A DNA stretch of 64,000 bases from Aurelia coerulea (GCA_039566865.1 CM076947.1:23437501-23501500), one strand, 5' to 3'; positions 1 through 12,100 are shown, counted from the first letter of the stretch. Notes: a model not told the origin generated them from the sequence alone. Translations and numbers: made by a program.

Positions 1-2333
1 CGGGAACTTAGCGATTCCCAGCCAAGCTCTGCGTGCAGCTTTTCACGAGATGATCCCGTCCATGTTCCTGTTACAGCAAGAGCAGCAGAATACTGAACAG
101 ACTCTAGTTTTTCCATTAGATTTGGTGATGTTTTAAACAAGGGTACTTTTTTTGGGACACGCGGTACCTTTCAGATCTTAACGCTTCTTGCGAAGGAGCC
201 ATGTCTTCGAATTGTAGAAGCTGGAATCCTTTAAATTAAAGTTTTCAGTGTGGGACGTTACTGCACAATATATCCAGAAAATGTTGTTACCGGTGAGCGA
301 TGCTGAGACTTCTGTAATGAGTCTAGTTACCAGTCTTATGTTCTGTAAGATAAATTATTTAGGTGATTTTTCTTTGTTTTCTCTTGTCAGAATGCATTCT
401 CGGAAGTTGCCATGTTCTTCTATGATAAACTTGGAGGCAATGTGATTGGAGTCGTTTGGAAATCTCAAGCATTTACACCTCATCCTTTCAAGGTAAATAC
501 AAATATCCGCCACAGGAATTTAGGCTGATTGTTTGGAGAAGCAAAGAGTAGGCATTACTTAAAGGCAAAATGCAATGTTCGTATAATTTGTGTGTAATTT
601 AGACTTTCAATCCACAGCTTCTGAATTATATTTCCTTTCAAGCAAGGCTTTAAAATTGAATTGACATTGGCATTGCTTCCTGAAAGTGTGAAAGCAACTG
701 AAAACATCTGTTACAAAATTCTGGTGCTGTGAACAATGAGCTATTCTCTGTTGTTGTTCTTGCATACCACGGGGAAAAATTTGCTTTCTTACGAAATAAC
801 ATTTGGTGCTTTGGTTCTTGCTGCTACGTTCACATTATACATGTTAAATATTAATAACTTGACACAGTTTCTGCTTGAAAATCGCACAAAACTCATCAGG
901 GGAAGGCTTGAAGAACGGAAGGCATGAAAGCTCGTAAGAGATGCGTCATTAAAATGAAATGTCAGATATCAGGCTGCATTCTTGCCTACAAATGCCTAGA
1001 CATGTCTACAACACGTGGGGCATTTTTTATGAATAGGCAGGATGGTAGGATTAAGAAAAGACAAGGTTTTAAGGGAAAAACGAGAGCAATTTAAACGACC
1101 AGCAGCACGGGATTCGAACGCTCCTCAGAATATTATTCAAAAAGCTGTAAAATGAACGTAATTCTGCATGGTCTTGGCAGTTGAAAAATACACAAATTGA
1201 CGGGTCGAAAAGGCGCAACATTTTGAATATCACAAGTTGGTGCAAATTTTTCACAATGTACTGTTTCAGAGAGCTCCTTTGATTCGCTCAATAGACCTTT
1301 TAGTTTTCTACTAACGAGTCTTGATCGAGCAACATTTTTGCACATTTTGTAGAATTTTCGAATGTGCACGGCAGTGATGGAAGCTATAACATCACTCAAT
1401 CGAACATCTGGTATAGAAAATGTGGCTCGATTCATACTCCTTTGTTGGAAGCTAACAGATCTATTGCATTCTAAACTTATGCGCTTTTTCAACAAACCTT
1501 TTAGCTATTCTGAAATGAATCAGAATTGAACGATATTTTGCTACATTTTGTAGAATTTTCGAATGTACACAATAGTGATAGAAACTCTAACGCCACTCGA
1601 TCGAACGTCGCGTATAAAAATGTATGAAAATAGTGCTTGATCCAGGCTCTTTTGAAGAATAGCTAAAGGGTCTGTTATCCTTTTCTTATTGACAGATACT
1701 TGGCTTGAAATATAGGATGCCATCGACCGATTCATCCAGCGAAAAGGTAATTTCTTACTGCAAACAATTTTGTATATCAGCTGTACGATTGATGCCCCCT
1801 CCCCCCGAATTCCTTCCTGAGAATTAAGAAAATATGTTGCCTACCGGATGGGTAAAAAGCTTTTGATGTTTGGATGTTAATTTTGATATGGTTTGGGATA
1901 AAACTGTGTCGAATTTATGTATTTGATTCATTTCCACTATTGACAAATCTGTTTGTCAATAGTATTATTTTGATCTTATTGTGACGAACGTTCTATAAGT
2001 TGTTGTTGTTTTTTCCCAGTAATTTATTTCTAAGTGGTCTGAAAGGATTTCTAGCCAATTAAAGCTAATTTAGGCCCACTATGGATGCCGCGTCCAAGCA
2101 TGGGACCCCTAGTTTAACGTCCCTTCTGAAGGGCCAAAATTGTTTTTTTAGTCAAGTCAGTTTCAATGTTCTTTACCATACACAGCATTTTGTGATAAAA
2201 TATTTCCTTTTTTTCTCCAAAGGCTGCGTCATCTCAACAATGCCTCGTACCAAATACCGCTGCTATTTTGGAAGACTTTCGCATAATTGGAAAGGGACTA
2301 GTAACTGATGTAAAAAGAAGGACTGAGAGCTAA
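1..2333 (+). CDS. NOL6: NOL6 (Nrap/UTP22 family), C-terminal exons
   Basis: This is the 3' end of the gene for nucleolar protein 6, a component of the small-subunit processome that acts in nucleolar pre-18S rRNA processing. I read exons <1-32 (end tentative, donor C|GTGCAG), 249-292, 391-492 and 2223-2333 (stop TAA 2331-2333). The phases agree at every junction. The protein reads ...IPSQALLWDVTAQYIQKM, then NAFSEVAMFFYDKLGGNVIG, then QAFTPHPFK, and a last exon with LVPNTAAILEDFRIIGKG ending in RRTES. This matches the conserved end of NOL6: a FFYD-GG-VIGV-WK block, a QPFK block and a VPN-AILEDF-GLV block. About nine residues between the last two blocks are shorter than I remember for human NOL6, so a small exon may be missed in the 1.7-kb last intron. 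The identity rests on remembered family motifs, not a search. Confidence 0.85.
493..2222 (+). other. NOL6 last intron with degenerate direct repeats
   Basis: This 1.7-kb intron holds two related blocks at about 1323-1450 and 1527-1640. Both contain CATTTTGTAGAATTTTCGAA followed by similar sequence, about 200 bp apart in the same orientation, so they are remnants of one repeat family. Open frames here on either strand show no known domain and I treat them as chance. Intron 1 (33-248) carries near 143-165 a short stretch resembling the end of the TA-duplicating MITE family (TTTTGGGACAC). Confidence 0.5.
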
Positions 2334-2348
2334 CAACAGGGTATTTAA

Positions 2349-2808
2349 TGGAATAGCTAGCCAATTATTTTATATGAATTCATATACATCTGTTTGCCAT
2401 CAAGCTTAATTCGGGTAAGTCAGAGAAAAGTTTCGACTTTACCAAAATCAGGAACTGATCTATATAATTATTTTTCTCAAAAAGGAAATGTATTTTTTGT
2501 ATGCTCATAAAATTACAACAAAGACATATTACAATACGATACAGTGCAAAAGAATGAAAGTGTGCTTTAACCTTTTGGAATAGCTAGCCAATTATTTTAT
2601 ATGAATTCATATACAGTAACATCTGTTGTGCCATCAAACTTATTTCAGGTAAGTCAGAGAAAAGTTTCGACTTTACCAAAATCAGGAACTGATCTATATA
2701 ATTATTTTTCTCCTAAAGAAAGTTATTTTTTGTATGCTCATAACAGTGCAACATTGACAGATTACAATACGATACTGCAAAAGAATGAAAGTGTGCTTCA
2801 ACCTTTTG
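2349..2808. repeat. 229-bp tandem duplication downstream of NOL6
   Basis: Two adjacent copies, 2349-2577 and 2578-about 2808, both start with GGAATAGCTAGCCAATTATT and end near CAACCTTTTGG or TAACCTTTTGG. The first 130 bp are nearly identical; the last 90 bp differ by small indels. The second copy has an open frame (2601-2903) with no recognisable domain. It is followed by a short (TTCACC)n tract near 2915-2937. Confidence 0.75.
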
Positions 2809-2997
2809 GTATTGGTAGAGCCCCATCATTTGAGCATCATGACAAGGGGTCGCCGACTCGATTAGGCCTATTCTACTTCTGTGATTCCAGTGCTTGGCGC
2901 TAAAACCGCAACTTCACCTTCACCTTCACCTTCACACATATAAATGCATTTAGCTGACGAACGATGCTAGAAAAAAGAAAAAGCAGTTGAAATGCTA

Positions 2998-3911
2998 CCG
3001 GGTGTCCCAATAAAAAGTACTCCCGTCCAAAAAACCGTGAAAATTCGATTATTGAACCTATCATAAGATTTTCTTTTTGATCTCTTTTGTCAGTGATCCA
3101 AAATTGTTTAAGGGTGGTAACATGTTCGTTTTCGTTACTTAAAGGGCATGATTAAGGGCATTAAGAAACCTCATTCTGAGCTATAGCGATATCTTTTATC
3201 TTGCCTAAGAGCCATTATAGTGAGACCCGGGGGGGGGGATCACTTCAATTGGCGGATGACGGGGGTGTGCCATTTTGAATTGTAAACTCATACCCTAAAA
3301 TTTATGAATTTTTCAAAAACCATACCCCAAAATTTACGGGCCATTCAAAACAGATACCCTAAAGTTGTGACCAAAATTCGAAATTCTAACCAAGTATCTG
3401 AAATTAGATCAAATTCAATACCCTGAAACGTTTTTCTTCCAAAATGACACCCTAAAATTTATAGTCATTTGTGATGTTACCAAAAATGACACCCTAAAAT
3501 TTATTTTCAGCCTGAAAAAAGGTACCCCAAAAAATGGCACATCCCGTACTGGTACATATGGTAGTGACCCCCCCCCGGGTAGTGAGATTGTTCATGTTCC
3601 TTTGAGTCTACAAATGATAGCTTTCCTTCCCTTCTGACATTTATGACGAAGCTAGCAGCATAATATACAAAAAGAAATTAATCTGGCAATCATCAGTGCT
3701 TTTTGCAGTATGCTTCAAAACCAGGCAGCATTAAAGAGAGCTCTAAATTTGCTAATTTGAGAACCAATCACAGGATCAGCTATGCCTGACAAAATAATTT
3801 GGCCATTGACGTACTTGCCAAAAAAGAAAGTTGACAATCGGCTTTCTAATAAAATCTTGGTGATTTTTCAAACCATATGCTCAAACAGGAGCACTCTTTT
3901 GGGACACCCGG
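2998..3911. mobile_element. TA-flanked MITE (CCGGGTGTCCCA termini) with a nested element
   Basis: The left end CCGGGTGTCCCAATAAAAAG and the right end ...TTTTGGGACACCCGG are inverted copies, each bordered by TA. This is the pattern of non-autonomous Tc1/mariner-like elements. Without the nested G-run element (3226-3579) it is about 560 bp. A diverged copy of the same interior lies at 60645-61152, and a 5' fragment at about 54458-54680. Confidence 0.75.
3226..3579. mobile_element. G-run-terminated MITE, 354 bp, 8-bp target duplication
   Basis: The element begins CCCGGGGGG and ends CCCCCCGGG. It is flanked by perfect 8-bp direct repeats TAGTGAGA (3218-3225 and 3580-3587), the size made by hAT-type transposition. 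Its interior repeats the degenerate motif (A/C)TACCC(T/C)(A/G)AAATTTA roughly every 30-45 bp. It lies inside the TA-flanked MITE 2998-3911, so it inserted later. A second copy is at 22373-22715. Confidence 0.8.
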
Positions 3912-4044
3912 TACAAGAAGATTGGATGTTAACGTGGAAAAGTTATGATCCTGACGGATCAACACACTTGTGTAAAGTGTGTCACAATATTTCTTTATGA
4001 CATATTTGACCTTGTTAAAGGATTCATTTGGGGTAAATTGGATC

Positions 4045-4612
4045 CTACTGCAATTCTGTCCAGTTTCTCATCGTTTCTTTTAGATCTTTGTGGCCCTTCT
4101 CCCGTGGCATGTGACCCAGGGCAGGGGTGAACCACTTCACTATTTGGTCATATGAGGCTGTGCTCCAGTTTTCGAATTGAATTGGATTAGCATATAAACT
4201 TACAGTGTCGAAATCTAACGTATCAGCTTTGTGTTTTTTGGCTTTGGAGCCATACACTGGACCAATAGGGCGTTTGCCGCGGGAAAGGTGTGTACCTTTG
4301 CTGCCTGTTTGTCCGGTGGACATATCTGGAGATGGCTCGTCAGAACCAAACCAAACGGGCCCGGTGGGCACAGCAGATTCTGAGCGGTGCTCAACTGGCG
4401 ACTGTAGATAAACGTCGGGTTCGAGTCGCTCAAAAGGTTGAATAGGATCTGCCTGCGCAGATATGAATTTGACGAAGAGGTCTGACATCACCCCAATACT
4501 TTTATTGAGATCGAGAAATGTTTTACCCACGTCGATAGGAGGGGTTTCCATGTTTAGAGGTTCAGACGTATTCCAAGTTTCAATTTTTTCTGATTCGTGT
4601 GAGTTCATTATG
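4045..4612 (-). CDS. orphan ORF, probably transposon-derived
   Basis: This is an open frame of about 188 aa from the ATG at 4612 (205 aa if an earlier Met is used). I do not recognise it. It is polar, with a Ser/Thr/Pro/Gly-rich middle and a basic GSKAKKHKAD stretch that could be a nuclear localisation signal. The C-terminal part has WSTASYDQIVKWFTPALGH. Just upstream (on its own strand) are short inverted repeats around 4622-4655 and 4795-4830 that share CGCATCTGATTGG. The setting, between MITEs and without introns, suggests the ORF1-like protein of a transposable element. A spurious frame is possible. Confidence 0.35.
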
Positions 4613-4859
4613 CCAGTTTCAAGGCAGTGTCTCACGCATCTGATTGGTTGTAATAAAGTCAAAGCTCAACACAACGGATGTATTTGTGAATCTGTGGATT
4701 TTGAACAAAGGAAGACTAATCGTTCTCTTCTTCTACGGTCGTAGAAAGTCAGTAGGATCAGCAGCCATTCAATTCCTCTATTCTTTGAATTGTCATTATC
4801 ACCCAATCAGATGCGTGACAGATTGCCTTTAAGACCTTGCTGCAGGATAATAAACAATT

Positions 4860-5236
4860 GTATCCAAGAATTTTCTTTCATTGACTTTTCTGGGCCTAAA
4901 TTTGTACTCACCCAATAGTTGATACAAATAGCCAGACTAGTGTACACATTTTACCTCTGAAAGTGTGTTATTTTGATGATAGCAATACAAAGAGAAAATC
5001 AAAGTTCAAATTTTTGTGAACTTCAGATTAATGTCATTAAGAATGCGAACTTGAAAGTTACACTTATCAAAGTTACCCCGGTTTTCAATACATGTGATTT
5101 TTCGTCTTTAAACTTTTCTGAACGAAACCCTCTGTGATTTATTAATGTCGGTGACCAGTCTTTACCGGAGTTAATGCATTTTTATGGTTTTTTATTGCTT
5201 GTTTTTTTTTTGTTTTTGCTGAAGAATGAATTTTTG
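4860..5236. other. intergenic, nothing recognised
   Basis: AT-rich sequence between the orphan ORF and the next MITE. I see no open frame, hairpin or tandem repeat worth naming here. Confidence 0.4.
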
Positions 5237-5398
5237 CCATGGACGTAGGAAGCATCTCAAACTTAGGGGGCACGACACTTCAAGGGCACTCCCTGAAGGT
5301 CCTGCATTCTGTAATCGCTCCATAAAAAGGGCACTTCTTTGTTTATTGTAAAATCTTGGGGGGCAGGAGCCCCCAGTGCCCCCCGGTTCCTACGTCTC
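5237..5398. mobile_element. short MITE with ACGTAGGAA termini
   Basis: The left end CCATGGACGTAGGAAGC and right end GGTTCCTACGTCTC are inverted copies. The flanks TGAATTTTTG and TGATTTTTG look like a degraded target duplication. A second copy is at 37307-37476 with a clean 8-bp duplication, and a fragment lies around 54360-54445. The interiors share a GGGGGGCA...GCCCCC arrangement. Confidence 0.7.
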
Positions 5399-6436
5399 TG
5401 ATTTTTGCTGAAGAAAAAAGAAATCGGAACACATTTGCTATTTGCCTCATACCAGAATCAGAGAATATCAGAGAAAGCAGATGTCATTTTTGGGTCGAGG
5501 CTATGGATTACGTCATCGACAAATTTAGCACCTTGGAGCTTAGGCCACATTCCCACATTTCATGAATGAAATTCTTGTGCTTACGATGTAAACAGCCTCA
5601 AGGTCTGCAGAACAGCAAACAAGATCAAGGCAAAAGAGGTAAGTAGCATGGTAAATTGTGTCAATGAAAGAGAACTAAATTTTCGTTGCTCTAGCTGTAT
5701 CTCAATGCTTCTCTGCATCTCTTGCCCACGTCACGACCATGCAGCATGTGTGTGTTTCTTCCTCTCCGAACATCACGTCGCACCTCCCACCTCCAGCATT
5801 CTTGCTGCTCAGCTGTCATCAAATGACGACTACCAGCCACTTCTCTGGTGTGCAGAGTATGATATCACTTGCGTACAAGAGAAGAACAAAATATTCCATT
5901 TGTAAAAGTAAGAAACTACCCACATTTTGGTGCATCTTTTATGACCGTAAAAGTGTGGCACCTGCACACCCAAGGAGCACAATTTAATAGGGTATCCAAA
6001 ATATACAATAGATAAACAACAGAACTCTTATTGCACACCCAAGCAAGGTCGTAGCAAAAATTGCCCAACTTTCCATATGGCTGATGAACAGGATAGCAAT
6101 TTGTGTGTGCTGTGCTACTGTGCAGTGTGGCCTTGTACTTGCAGCATGCAATGCAATGCAAAGCTAGAGCTCCTTGAGCACAAACCCACAACGGGAAAGG
6201 GAATTCTATGTCAAAAGTGGGTATTCCCCAATTGCAACCCTTTGCTGCATGGCATACATGCATACATGAACAACACCCAGGGTGAATCTGGGTATTTTTC
6301 TGCACCAAAGATTGTGCCAAAATGAGAGGGCTTTGTACGGAGAAAAACTTTCTCTGTGCAAAAGATCTTCAGAAAATATGCAGCCAAAATTACCCAAGGC
6401 ACACAGATGTGGACCAGCTGCCCAAAGACTGAAAAT

Positions 6437-6458
6437 GCATATATATATATATATATAC
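6437..6458. repeat. (AT)n microsatellite
   Basis: A short run of alternating A and T, followed by a C homopolymer at 6481-6491. Confidence 0.85.
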
Positions 6459-6570
6459 AAGCAATAGTAAAAATTAAGTGCCCCCCCCCCCACTCTCTAA
6501 TTAATTAGACATGAGCGAACCTGCTGAATCACGTATGGAGCCTGTCTGGTGACAATTTCCTTGCTTTTTC

Positions 6571-6835
6571 ACCCGGGGGGGGGGGGGGGGTACATAACAT
6601 ATTCAGGGTACGGGTATATGCCACCCATATGGGTGGGTTTTTGGGCCCAAAATTCTCTAAACAAGGGTCCTTTTTCAGCAGATTTTCCATAAACATGGGT
6701 GGGGTTTTGTTAAAATTCGCAAAAATAGTTTAAAATAGGCAGTTTTCCTCCAAAATTCATCATAAAAGTGGGTACCAAGGCAAGTTTTGGTAATTAGAAG
6801 AGGGTACCATTCTGAAATCCGGGCGGCAGACCCCT
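6571..6835. mobile_element. degenerate G-run element
   Basis: It starts at CCCGGGGGG with a G run of about 18 and continues with repeated GGGTGGG/GGGTCC/GGGTACC modules, each followed by an A/T-rich stretch. It ends near CCGGGCGGCAGACCCC. This is the layout of the G-run MITEs elsewhere in the window, but its termini are worn and I could not find a target duplication. Confidence 0.45.
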
Positions 6836-6956
6836 GTCCATCCACAAGTCATGTATCCCCTGGGCTTTTTCATGCTAAAAGACTGCTTTAGATTTCTCAA
6901 AACTTCTGGCTGGTCTGATCAAGGGTGTTAGGACACGGATATTTTAATTACGTATT

Positions 6957-7279
6957 TATTTACCTTGTTTTGATCTTTGTCTTGTTTTCTTGTCTTGTTT
7001 TCTTCTCTGTTCTGTTTCCTCTTGCTGATGTAAATGCCTTGTGTTATTTGAATATATCTTCCTTGTATTCCTGTGTCTTAGCGCGCCTTCGTAGAAGAAA
7101 GGTTTTTTAATATGGCACTGCGGTGTAAAAACCTTTCTTATCCGAAGGCGTGCTAAGACACAGGAATACAAGGAAGATACATTCAAATAACACGAGGCAT
7201 TTACATCAGCAAGAGGAAACAGAACAGAGAAGAAAACAAGACAAGAAAACAAGGCGAAGATCAAAACAAGGTAAATAAT
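6957..7279. repeat. long hairpin, about 150-bp arms with a 20-nt loop
   Basis: The arm 6957-7107 and the arm 7126-7279 are inverted copies with few mismatches. For example, CCTTGTATTCCTGTGTCTTA in the left arm pairs with its complement at about 7150-7169. Only about 18-20 nt separate them. Transcribed in either direction it would fold into a long hairpin RNA. It may be a foldback MITE. Short open frames on both strands are a by-product of the palindrome. Confidence 0.85.
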
Positions 7280-7729
7280 GGTCTGATGCCACAAAAATCG
7301 ATAAGAAAACAAAAACAAAAAATGCTCACTGGTCTAGTCTGGTCAGAGGATAAATAGCTGTAGAATGAAAATCTAAATACTTGCCTTATGTTCTGAACAT
7401 GTCTTTTTCTTTGTTTTCTGTCTGCTCTACAAACAAATGTTCACAAACAAGTGATTTAATGTCAACATGTGCAGCCCCACGTTTTCTTGGAACTGCCATC
7501 TTGAAAAACGTATGAACAGACTGAAATTGAGGCTGGCCAAACCGGTTTCAACAAAAAGCAGGAATTTTTCTCGTTACTTTCGTATTTTCTAAAACCTGTT
7601 TGACGACAAAAAGTTTTGGAAGATTTGAGATTTGAAGCCACAATCTCCTTACCCACACACGGACAGCTAAAAAGTATGCCCCATTCGGTGTAGGGCAATC
7701 AAAGTTTTATTGACTTCGAGACAATGCAC

Positions 7730-8493
7730 CCCAGGGGGGGGGACTTGGTAGTTCAAGGTGACGTACCCGTTGCAAAATGTTGTAAAACCCTAAACCCTTA
7801 GCGGTAGTAGATTTTAGCCTAAGCGGTAGTACCTTGTAGCCTAAGCGGTAGTAACTTTTTCCGTAAGCAGCAATAACAATAGGTCAATTGTTCCAGAAAC
7901 AATAGTGCTATTGTATAGCTTTTAGAAGGTTTGAGAAAGAGGATGCTCCTATCTATATTATGATGATTAGGCCCTGAGTGATTAGGTATTATTGGCTGCA
8001 TTATTATAACAGAGAAAGTGGAGATTTGTCTTTCCTCCTCTCCAAATTATTGACTCTGCTTGTTATTAAGTAGATGCCAAAAGTTAAGAGCATGATTTCT
8101 GTGATTATTAGTAACAAAACCAAAAGTAGGTAAGTTTAATACTGTAGAAGTAAAGGTGGGATTTGGAGAACTTTCTCCAACTCTGTGGGCATATGGCAGT
8201 GTGGTCAATCGTAGATCATTGATAAAAATTAATTGCAATAACCTGAGGTGCTGCTGAAGATAGTGAATAACTGGATAACTGGTTGATTTCTTTTGTTACA
8301 GAGTCTTACTAACAAAAATTCAATTCATCAAACTTTGTTAAAACTCCGCGAGCTAATCATATCGATTTTCACAACCCTAAGCGATAGTAAATTTGAAAAT
8401 TTTCTACCCTAAAGGGTAGTAAATTGCAAAATTCAGGACCCTAAATTTTGCAACGGGTACGTCACCTTGAACTACCAAGTCCCCCCCCCTGGG
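7730..8493. mobile_element. G-run MITE, 764 bp, perfect 8-bp target duplication
   Basis: The ends CCCAGGGGGGGGGACTTGG and their complement CCAAGTCCCCCCCCCTGGG flank the element, and the inverted repeat runs on for about 50 bp (through CAAGGTGACGTACCCGTTGC). It is bordered by perfect 8-bp repeats CAATGCAC (7722-7729, 8494-8501). Both sides of the interior carry repeats of the motif CCTAAGCGGTAGTA. No ORF is present. Confidence 0.85.
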
Positions 8494-9064
8494 CAATGCA
8501 CCTATTTGTTGTTTCAAACAATGGGGCACCAACAATTTTGAGGCCTGGGTCATCATCATTTGATTTGAAGGCCTGATTGCCAAAGGTGTACATAAATCAG
8601 GTCCCTTCACATTTTAAAGCCAGGGTTTCCAGGACGAGATTCCAGAAAGAAGGAAGGAACAACATTCATTTGGGGCCAATTTTGTCTGGAGAATTTCCTA
8701 GTTTTCCATGAAATTGAATTTCATAATGTAACAAAATTCATTTGGGGCCAATGTTTAAACCTAAATTACAAGAAAGAACAAAGTCATAAACAGAAATTAG
8801 TTTACAGCATTGTTTATGTTGGTAATGCATTTCATGTTTGAAAACAATTTGCAACTCACATCAAAAGTGAAAAAGTTTCTTTACTTAGATTAGACCTCTG
8901 ATCTTTTTTTGTATATACAGTCTCTTTGTAAATGTTTTGCAAGAGCCAAACAGTTTCTTAGATGCATTTAGGGCCCTGTAGGGAAAAATTTGCATTGATT
9001 CAATCTTAAATTTGCATAGTCTTTTTCAAGCTGCTCTTTTCTTCTTGACAGGTGCAGCCGCAAA

Positions 9065-9136
9065 ATGGAGATTATGATGGTCATGCAAGCTTCATCCAGA
9101 GATATTTTTGTGAGCACCATGCTCACAAAGCTGTAG
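9065..9136 (+). promoter_or_regulatory. candidate upstream ORF in the phosphatase leader exon
   Basis: The first exon seen (acceptor TTGACAG before 9052) has an ATG at 9065 in a different frame from the main start at 9184. It encodes 23 codons with several further in-frame ATGs and stops at TAG 9134-9136, before the phosphatase ATG. If this part is leader, it would act as a short uORF lowering translation. Function is inferred only. Confidence 0.35.
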
Positions 9137-9183
9137 ACGAGCTCCTCTCAACTGGCTGCCTCACAGGAAAGTGCTATTACATC

Positions 9184-12100
9184 ATGAACAACCAGGTATA
9201 GTGTTCTATAAGATCCTCTGAACATCTTCAACTCTGCTTCACACATGGCTTCTAACAGCTTTGCAAAATACACATATTTCTGTAAGAATCGTAAGTCAGG
9301 GGCTTGCAGTAAGTTTTTGAAATTTAGGATGCTTTTACCACCAAAAGTTTCTTAAAGAGGTTCTTAAATTATTAAGTTTAAAGGCAGAAACACCGCAATA
9401 CAACAAAAACAACAGCAAATGGTTGAATGAATTTTTATGCCAATATTTCCTCCTGCCATGCAGGACTTCTTCAGGGCTGTAATGTAACAGTTAATTATAA
9501 CGTGCCAGATGCAGAATTCATTTATTTGTTGAAAGGCTCCCAAAGTACTTATTAAGGTAACTCTGCTTTCCGCTCCAGTGAGCAGTGATATGCCACTTCG
9601 CAACACCACTCTTCTCAGAAGCAGTCAATTTCTCCCACCATTCAGCCTATCAAAAAGCAGTAAAAAGGATGTTGTTCAGTATAGTCTGGCCAGTTTTCAG
9701 AAATCCTCCTCTCCAGAAACTCATTAATTTCTCTGGAATCAATCGGTCTATCAAATTTCTGTAAAAAGTACAGTTTTAAACATATGGCAATCAAATGTTG
9801 TAAGCACAATTTTTTACCTTTTCAGATGTTTTAAGATATGTTATATTAGGTTTCTGAAAACTTCATTATCCATTCTATGCTATTCTAAAGATTTTCATCA
9901 AAAATGTTTACCACTGACATCATATGTTCATGGAGATGCAATCCAGATTTAAAGGCAAAAGCTTTGCCAGATGAGATTCTCTGCAATAAGATTCTAAGAT
10001 TTGGTAGCCTATTTGATAAAAACACTAGAAAAACTGATTCGTTGATTATTGATAGGTAACTTCACAAGAAAATGTCAAGCTGGATCCATCCCTCTTGTTC
10101 AAGTCTCTCATTTCTATTCAAAAAATCTTAAATGCAATTTACCATTTAGGTTACACAGATCCTAGCCTCAGAACTTCTGAGACTGATAGAGGAGAAAGTG
10201 GAAAAACTGTTGATCATTGATAGCCGATCATTCCTGGAGTACAATGATTCCCATATCATTGGGTCAATCAACATTCAGTCGTCAAAGCTGATCAGAAAAC
10301 GGCTAGAGCAGAACAAGCTGAATATCATGGATTTATTGAAGAATTCAGATTATGCTGGGACTCCTTGTGATAAAATAATTATCTGTGATCAAAGTACAAA
10401 TGATATTGCAAATTTGTCTACTGAAAGTTTCCTCTGCCTCATCGCTAAGAAGCTTTGTGAAAAGTTCAGTGTGGTGTTATATTTGAAAGGTAAGCCTTAT
10501 TTGGGGTTTATGTCTTTTGTATTTCCCATGATTAGAAAAATATTTGCTACTACAACAACCTTTGCTACTGTTCAGTTATTTTCCGTTTGAATGTCTTCCA
10601 ATCTTCTTTATCAGAACTTTGAAAAACATGTCAAAAATTGTGTTGCCAAGTATACAACAATGCCAATGAAGTGCATACTGATTCCTTCGATAGACTCAGA
10701 TTTCCAGCAAATCTAAATGTGAAGAAAGTAGGGAAATGTAAAAGGATTGAAGTATGTAGAACGTACTGTACAATAGTTCCCCAGATCGAAAACAGGTTCA
10801 ATGTTGCTATCTTCAATTTTTTAATGAAATAGTTTCCCCCAATATTTGGCAGATTATCCCTCAATGCAATTTGACGTTGTCAACGATTTCAACCACTAAA
10901 TCAATTTTCATATCTATAAGTTCGGTTCTTTTTTCTTTCGAACATCACCACCATTTTCTTCATGTAATACATTCAAATTTGGCCTCTAGCATATTCATCC
11001 GAGACTCCGGTTTTGTAAAATCAGCCACGAAGGGCAGAAAGACACTGAAGATAAACACAGTTTCGTTAATTTAATCGGTAAACCATGTACGAAACCATAT
11101 GACGAAACGAGCTACATTAGATGTGCTTTATAACCCATGCATCAGATGCTCGCATCTAAGTTGGTCTGTTGGTCTTTCTTCCAGCGAAAGCATACCAGGG
11201 GCACCCCATTGTGAATTTATTCTGCGGCAAAATCGACCCACTATTCAAATCTAGCATCTTGCATAGCTGTTGCATTGCAAATTTGTATGGACTGTGTCAA
11301 AATTCGGCCAGAGGAAGGCACTAAATGACACTTTTAACAAGGCTTTGATTAGGAACCTAAGTTTTGCAGCTTGAGGAATGGATTGTGAAGCATAGAAGCG
11401 ATGCGTTGAATTCTGCGTTGAATTCTGCGTTGAAATTGAAAACGGAGTGTTCTTTTTTCATTTTCATTTTATCAATATTTATACACGGAAAACCTTTCAG
11501 CGTATTAACAAACTATTTCAAAGAAAAAATTGAAAGAAAAATTTGTAAGTAACTTAAATATGCTGCTCTACCAAGGGGTCGTGTTTGGGTCTTGTTCTTG
11601 TAGGTTCAAAAGATACTTTCTAAAGCCTGTTTTAAAACGAGCGATTGATTCTTGTTTTCGAATGTTGTCCGGGATATCATTCCAATTTTGACACCAGAGA
11701 AGTGGAAACTTCGCTTTGCATATTCTAACCTAACTTTGAGAATTTGCAGATCTCCATGATTTCTGGTTCTATGCTCTAAAATCATGGATTGGATCTTTCA
11801 GTGAACTTATGGCGAAGATTTTCGGGACAAAGGTCATGCAGAATTTTATATGTCATGACATGACTCCTTTGTCAAATGAGAGCAAAGACTTTACATTGAG
11901 CACTTGGCGTCCACTGTTAGCTTCTTTGCCCTTGTCTGCAAGCGTTGCAGTTGGGATAGTTTGGTGTTGGAAAGAGTACTCCAAACAATAGTGAAATTAG
12001 TGGTGAAAGGAGGTACATTCTACTCGTACAAAATTAGAGTGATATTTTCTGTCTGCACATTCCCAGGAATCTCTTACCCCTCTGCCACTAGACTTGCTCC

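Noticed and set aside
1085..1125. tRNA T-arm-like GCGTTCGAATCCCGTG (minus strand)
   Set aside because: It matches a B box, but no D-arm, anticodon arm or acceptor pairing could be found around it.
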